This document shows positions 49,176 through 52,500 of a stretch of DNA of 52,500 bases, piece by piece. Every line of letters starts with the position of its first letter. Position 1 is the first letter of the stretch. The notes below the pieces were generated by a model, which saw only the letters and a list, made by a program, of their open reading frames with translations, was not told the DNA's origin and searched no databases. Source of the stretch: Bacillus sp. FJAT-18017 (GTDB lineage Bacteria; Bacillota; Bacilli; Bacillales; Cytobacillaceae); NCBI RefSeq assembly GCF_001278805.1, contig NZ_CP012602.1, positions 77,501 through 130,000 of the forward strand, written 5' to 3'. The translations under genes were made by a program, and so were the position numbers.

Positions 49176-50628
49176 TGCAACCTCCATCTGCTTCCTCTTC
49201 AACAAAGACAAGAATTTCCCCCTTGTCCAAGTGGATTCCGCCTTGAAAGCGAGCTCCATTTTGCTTCATTTCCATAAGTCTTTTTATTATGTCCCCCTGG
49301 AGCCTCTCACCTTTTATGATAATTGGTATTCCCGGAGGATAAGGAATGATAGTTTCGGCAGCAATCATCCCTTCTGCTTCTATAATCTTAGAAAAAATAA
49401 AGTGGCTCTCTTCCATTTGTTTATAGGTTAATGCCAATTTAGAGTGGCTCTGGCGCCCAATCATAATTGTCTCTTTGTGGTTTATAATGTGCTCATATGG
49501 GCTTAGAATAGCATTCATTCTTTGTACGGTGTCCTCAAAAGGGTAAAACATGCCATTTTTTAAAAGGGGCAGGACAAATAAAACATTTTTTGAGTCTGCA
49601 AGTTCTGTATATATCCCTGCTTTTTCGAGTTCCCTTTGAAGCTCAAAACCACTGAGCTGGCAGGCCGACTGGATAGTGACCTTTAACGGATCCCCTTCTC
49701 CAGGATAATCAAGCACAGTAATTTGCTTAATTTGGCTTAACTTTCGTCGAAAAGAGCTTACCTGATCCATCAAAAATCCTAAATCATTGTGATTGTATCC
49801 TGAAAGGTAACACCTTGCTATATCCAAAGAAGCCATTATCGGATAAGATGGACTGCTTGATTGCAGGAATTGAAGTTTTTCCTTTATTTTATCTATAGAA
49901 ACCAAGCTACTGTTAACATGTAAGTACGAGCCCATCGTCATTGCAGGAAGAGTTTTATGGGCTGACTGTACGATAATGTCAGCTCCCTGTGAGGAAGCAG
50001 GTTCTGGGAATGAACCTCCCGCTGAAAAATGGGCTCCGTGTGCCTCATCAACCAGTACGGGAATTCCATTTTTATGTGCCTCATCAACTATTTCTCTTAT
50101 AGAATCCGCCATACCATAATAATTTGGATAGGTCACAATAACTCCCTTTGCATCAGGATATTCCCTAATTGCCTGTATAACGGCCTCCCTGCCGATGCCC
50201 CCTGCTACATCCCAGCTGTTAATATAATTTGGCTCTATAAATACAGGCCTTGCCTTCGCAAGCTGTAAACCATTCATAATAGATTTATGGCAATTCCGTT
50301 GTACTATCATCCGGTCATTTTCCTTGCAAACAGCAAGAATCATTGCCAGGTTTCCGGCAGTCGAACCATTTACCAAAAAGAAACTTTTCTTGACCCCGTG
50401 CAGCTCCGCAAGCAGCTTCTCGGCTTCCAATATGACGCTCTCTGGTGAATGAAGATCATCCAACCCTGTTAGCTCCGTAGCATCAATTTTCATTATCGCT
50501 GAAAAATAATCCTCATTAGTATTACTCCGAGCATACCCATTCTTATGCCCTGGTACATGGTAAGAAACAGTATTTTTCATGCTATGTAAATGTAATGCGG
50601 TATATAAAGGTGTGTTAGTTTGATCCAT
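49168..50628 (-). CDS. yaaO: Orn/Lys/Arg decarboxylase family protein YaaO
   Basis: PLP enzyme of fold type III-like group I decarboxylases (arginine, lysine or ornithine), with 486 residues. It has VPGHKNG near the N-terminus, [18 protein letters not shown] and the PLP lysine in SAHKTLPAM (K225), plus a C-terminal domain with PYPPGIP. It lacks the wing domain of the large inducible enzymes. In Bacillus its substrate is unproven; polyamine synthesis is one option. The ATG has GGGAG at 5 nt. B. subtilis has yaaN between csfB and this gene; here csfB is the direct neighbour. Confidence 0.9.
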   Translation of the reverse strand: MDQTNTPLYTALHLHSMKNTVSYHVPGHKNGYARSNTNEDYFSAIMKIDATELTGLDDLHSPESVILEAEKLLAELHGVKKSFFLVNGSTAGNLAMILAVCKENDRMIVQRNCHKSIMNGLQLAKARPVFIEPNYINSWDVAGGIGREAVIQAIREYPDAKGVIVTYPNYYGMADSIREIVDEAHKNGIPVLVDEAHGAHFSAGGSFPEPASSQGADIIVQSAHKTLPAMTMGSYLHVNSSLVSIDKIKEKLQFLQSSSPSYPIMASLDIARCYLSGYNHNDLGFLMDQVSSFRRKLSQIKQITVLDYPGEGDPLKVTIQSACQLSGFELQRELEKAGIYTELADSKNVLFVLPLLKNGMFYPFEDTVQRMNAILSPYEHIINHKETIMIGRQSHSKLALTYKQMEESHFIFSKIIEAEGMIAAETIIPYPPGIPIIIKGERLQGDIIKRLMEMKQNGARFQGGIHLDKGEILVFVEEEADGGCNG

Positions 50629-50680
50629 GTCTGCTCCCGATTTACAAAAGTCTTTATCATTGTATCACTTCTTTTGAAAC

Positions 50681-50708
50681 AAAAAAATAAAAGCCCTATT
50701 GGACTTTT
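50681..50708 (-). terminator. intrinsic terminator overlapping the csfB stop
   Basis: AAAAGTCC and GGGCTTTT form an 8-bp stem with one G-U pair and an AATA loop, followed by ATTTTTTTG. The first arm begins in the csfB stop codon. Confidence 0.8.
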
Positions 50709-50899
50709 TAAGAAAAGATGCCTGGCGCTGTAACTTTTCGGAGCTGTTTTAGGTAATATGGATATTTGGGATCATTTGTTTCAGTCTTTATCATATCCAT
50801 TTCACACTCCATGCATATAAAAGAAGTGTATAAATGGATTCCTTTTGTTTTAATTTCCCCGCAAACCACACATGTTTCACTTATTGCCTGTGAATTCAC
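50708..50899 (-). CDS. csfB: anti-sigma-G factor Gin (CsfB)
   Basis: Small zinc protein that holds sigma-G inactive before engulfment is complete, and later inhibits sigma-E. The 63 residues have paired cysteines C10-x-x-C13 (TCVVCGE) and C29-x-x-C32 (ICMECEMD), with the conserved GIHLYTSFIC between them and a C-terminal PYYLKQL helix. I choose GTG at 50897-50899, since an exact GGAGGTGG lies 5 nt upstream; the ATG five codons earlier (50914) would sit within this site. A sigma-F-like promoter is just upstream. It lies downstream of the rRNA operon, as in B. subtilis. Confidence 0.93.
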   Translation of the reverse strand: MNSQAISETCVVCGEIKTKGIHLYTSFICMECEMDMIKTETNDPKYPYYLKQLRKVTAPGIFS

Positions 50900-50918
50900 T
50901 TCTCCCACCTCCATATAA

Positions 50919-50949
50919 TAAGCATGCCCTTTCCTAAAGATTTGTATAC
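50919..50949 (-). promoter_or_regulatory. possible sigma-F promoter of csfB
   Basis: Minus-strand GTATA (50949-50945) and GGCATGCTTA (50928-50919) are 16 bp apart, resembling the sigma-F pattern GYATA and GGNNANAHTR with two -10 mismatches. csfB is sigma-F dependent in B. subtilis. Confidence 0.5.
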
Positions 50950-51363
50950 AATTTTATGAATTGTCTCGTAGATAACTACCATTCTTAGTGTATGTATATC
51001 CGCTGAATTCGTGTATGTCTAACGGAAATTCTTTTGGTTGTCAGTGGAACAATAAGAAAACCAAGTCTATTCATGGGTTCGGTCGTACGGTGATGTAGAA
51101 GGGAAGGTAAAAGAAGAATTTCCTTCTCGGCGTACTGCAGCCATTCACCGCCAATGGCGATACACTGTTCTGTTATTCTCCACCTATGACCTTCCTGCTG
51201 CCTCACGAAGGTTATAGGTTTGCCTTAACAGTCAGAACTGTATCTGCATTGAAGACAATTGCAATATCATGATTTACCATAAAGAATGAAAATGTAATTT
51301 CATACTATATATAAGAATAAAATCCCCTTGTGAAGCCAGGCATACATATGTTCAATAAAAAGG

Positions 51364-51372
51364 TTATCCACA
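51364..51372 (+). promoter_or_regulatory. perfect DnaA box
   Basis: TTATCCACA matches the DnaA-box consensus at all nine positions. It lies alone, 33 bp beyond the rRNA terminator stem. One such 9-mer can arise by chance, but the locus is close to the expected replication origin. Confidence 0.5.
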
Positions 51373-51400
51373 GATACAGTATCTATAGTTTCCTAAGCAT

Positions 51401-51433
51401 ACGAAAAGGGCAACCCGTGTTGGGTTGCCCTTT
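51401..51433 (-). terminator. rRNA operon terminator
   Basis: AAAGGGCAACCC and GGGTTGCCCTTT form a 12-bp perfect stem with a 5-nt loop, followed by TCGTATG with a short T run. It begins 8 bp after the 5S gene. Confidence 0.9.
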
Positions 51434-51440
51434 ATTTGTT

Positions 51441-51557
<117 letters not shown>

Positions 51558-51630
51558 CTATATGAGGGTTGTTCCCTCAAAACTGGGTAATCGTAAAGGA
51601 AGAATTAGAAGAACACGAAGCAATCAAATA

Positions 51631-52500
<870 letters not shown>

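Larger units (their letters stand above)
50915..51400. other. gene-poor segment between csfB and the rRNA operon
   Basis: About 490 bp. I recognise the csfB promoter region at the left and a perfect DnaA box at the right. A 73-codon minus-strand frame (50985-51206) starts at a GTG without a ribosome binding site and resembles nothing I know. A palindrome CGCCATTGGCG lies at about 51151-51161. No tRNA, rRNA or conserved protein is seen. Confidence 0.6.

Overview
This 52.5 kb window is chromosomal DNA of an endospore-forming Bacillaceae species (Bacillus sensu lato). Nearly every gene is recognisable, and the gene order matches, in reverse, the stretch of the Bacillus subtilis chromosome close to the replication origin that runs from the rRNA operon beside csfB to lysS. 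All protein genes lie on the minus strand except abrB. The only other plus-strand genes are two tRNAs. Spacing, intrinsic terminators and Shine-Dalgarno sites are typical of a low-to-moderate GC Firmicute.

Layout from left to right (opposite to transcription). 1-7.9 kb: lysS (cut by the left edge), dusB, yazB, folK-folB-folP, cysK, the foldase yacD, hslO and coaX. 8.1-14.0 kb: ftsH, hprT, tilS, the Ser/Thr kinase yabT and the VWA protein yabS. 14.1-16.6 kb: spoIIE with its unusual 21-bp-spacer promoter. 16.8-17.1 kb: tRNA-Met and tRNA-Glu on the plus strand. 17.2-23.4 kb: yabR, divIC, yabQ, yabP, rqcP, yabN (MazG), the flippase-like yabM and spoVT. 23.6-35.5 kb: mfd, fin, pth (spoVC), ctc, prs, glmU, spoVG, ridA, purR, ispE, the 59-codon sspF, and veg. 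35.7-43.5 kb: yabG, rsmA (ksgA), rnmV, yabE, tatD, metS and abrB. 43.7-50.9 kb: rsmI, yazA, trmN6 (yabB), yabA, ricT, holB, darA (yaaQ), tmk, yaaO and csfB. 51.4 kb to the end: rRNA terminator, 5S rRNA and the 3' part of 23S rRNA, whose operon is read toward csfB.

The genes mix housekeeping functions (translation, tRNA modification, folate and cysteine synthesis, PRPP and UDP-GlcNAc synthesis, replication, transcription-coupled repair) with a dense set of sporulation regulators. Promoter-like sequences for several sigma factors can be read directly: sigma-A (cysK, veg, glmU, abrB, yabR, the tRNAs), sigma-H (spoVG), sigma-B (ctc), sigma-F or sigma-G (fin, csfB, spoVT) and sigma-K (yabG). Spo0A boxes occur near spoIIE and abrB.

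I found no mobile element, CRISPR array, prophage or clearly new multi-gene system. Departures from the B. subtilis arrangement are the absence of pabB-pabA-pabC between cysK and folP, the absence of yaaR between yaaQ and holB, and the absence of xpaC-yaaN between csfB and yaaO. Other points worth a look are an open frame and hairpins between sspF and its terminator, a dispersed intergenic repeat, a terminator-like hairpin between the two tRNAs, and a lone perfect DnaA box beside the rRNA operon.
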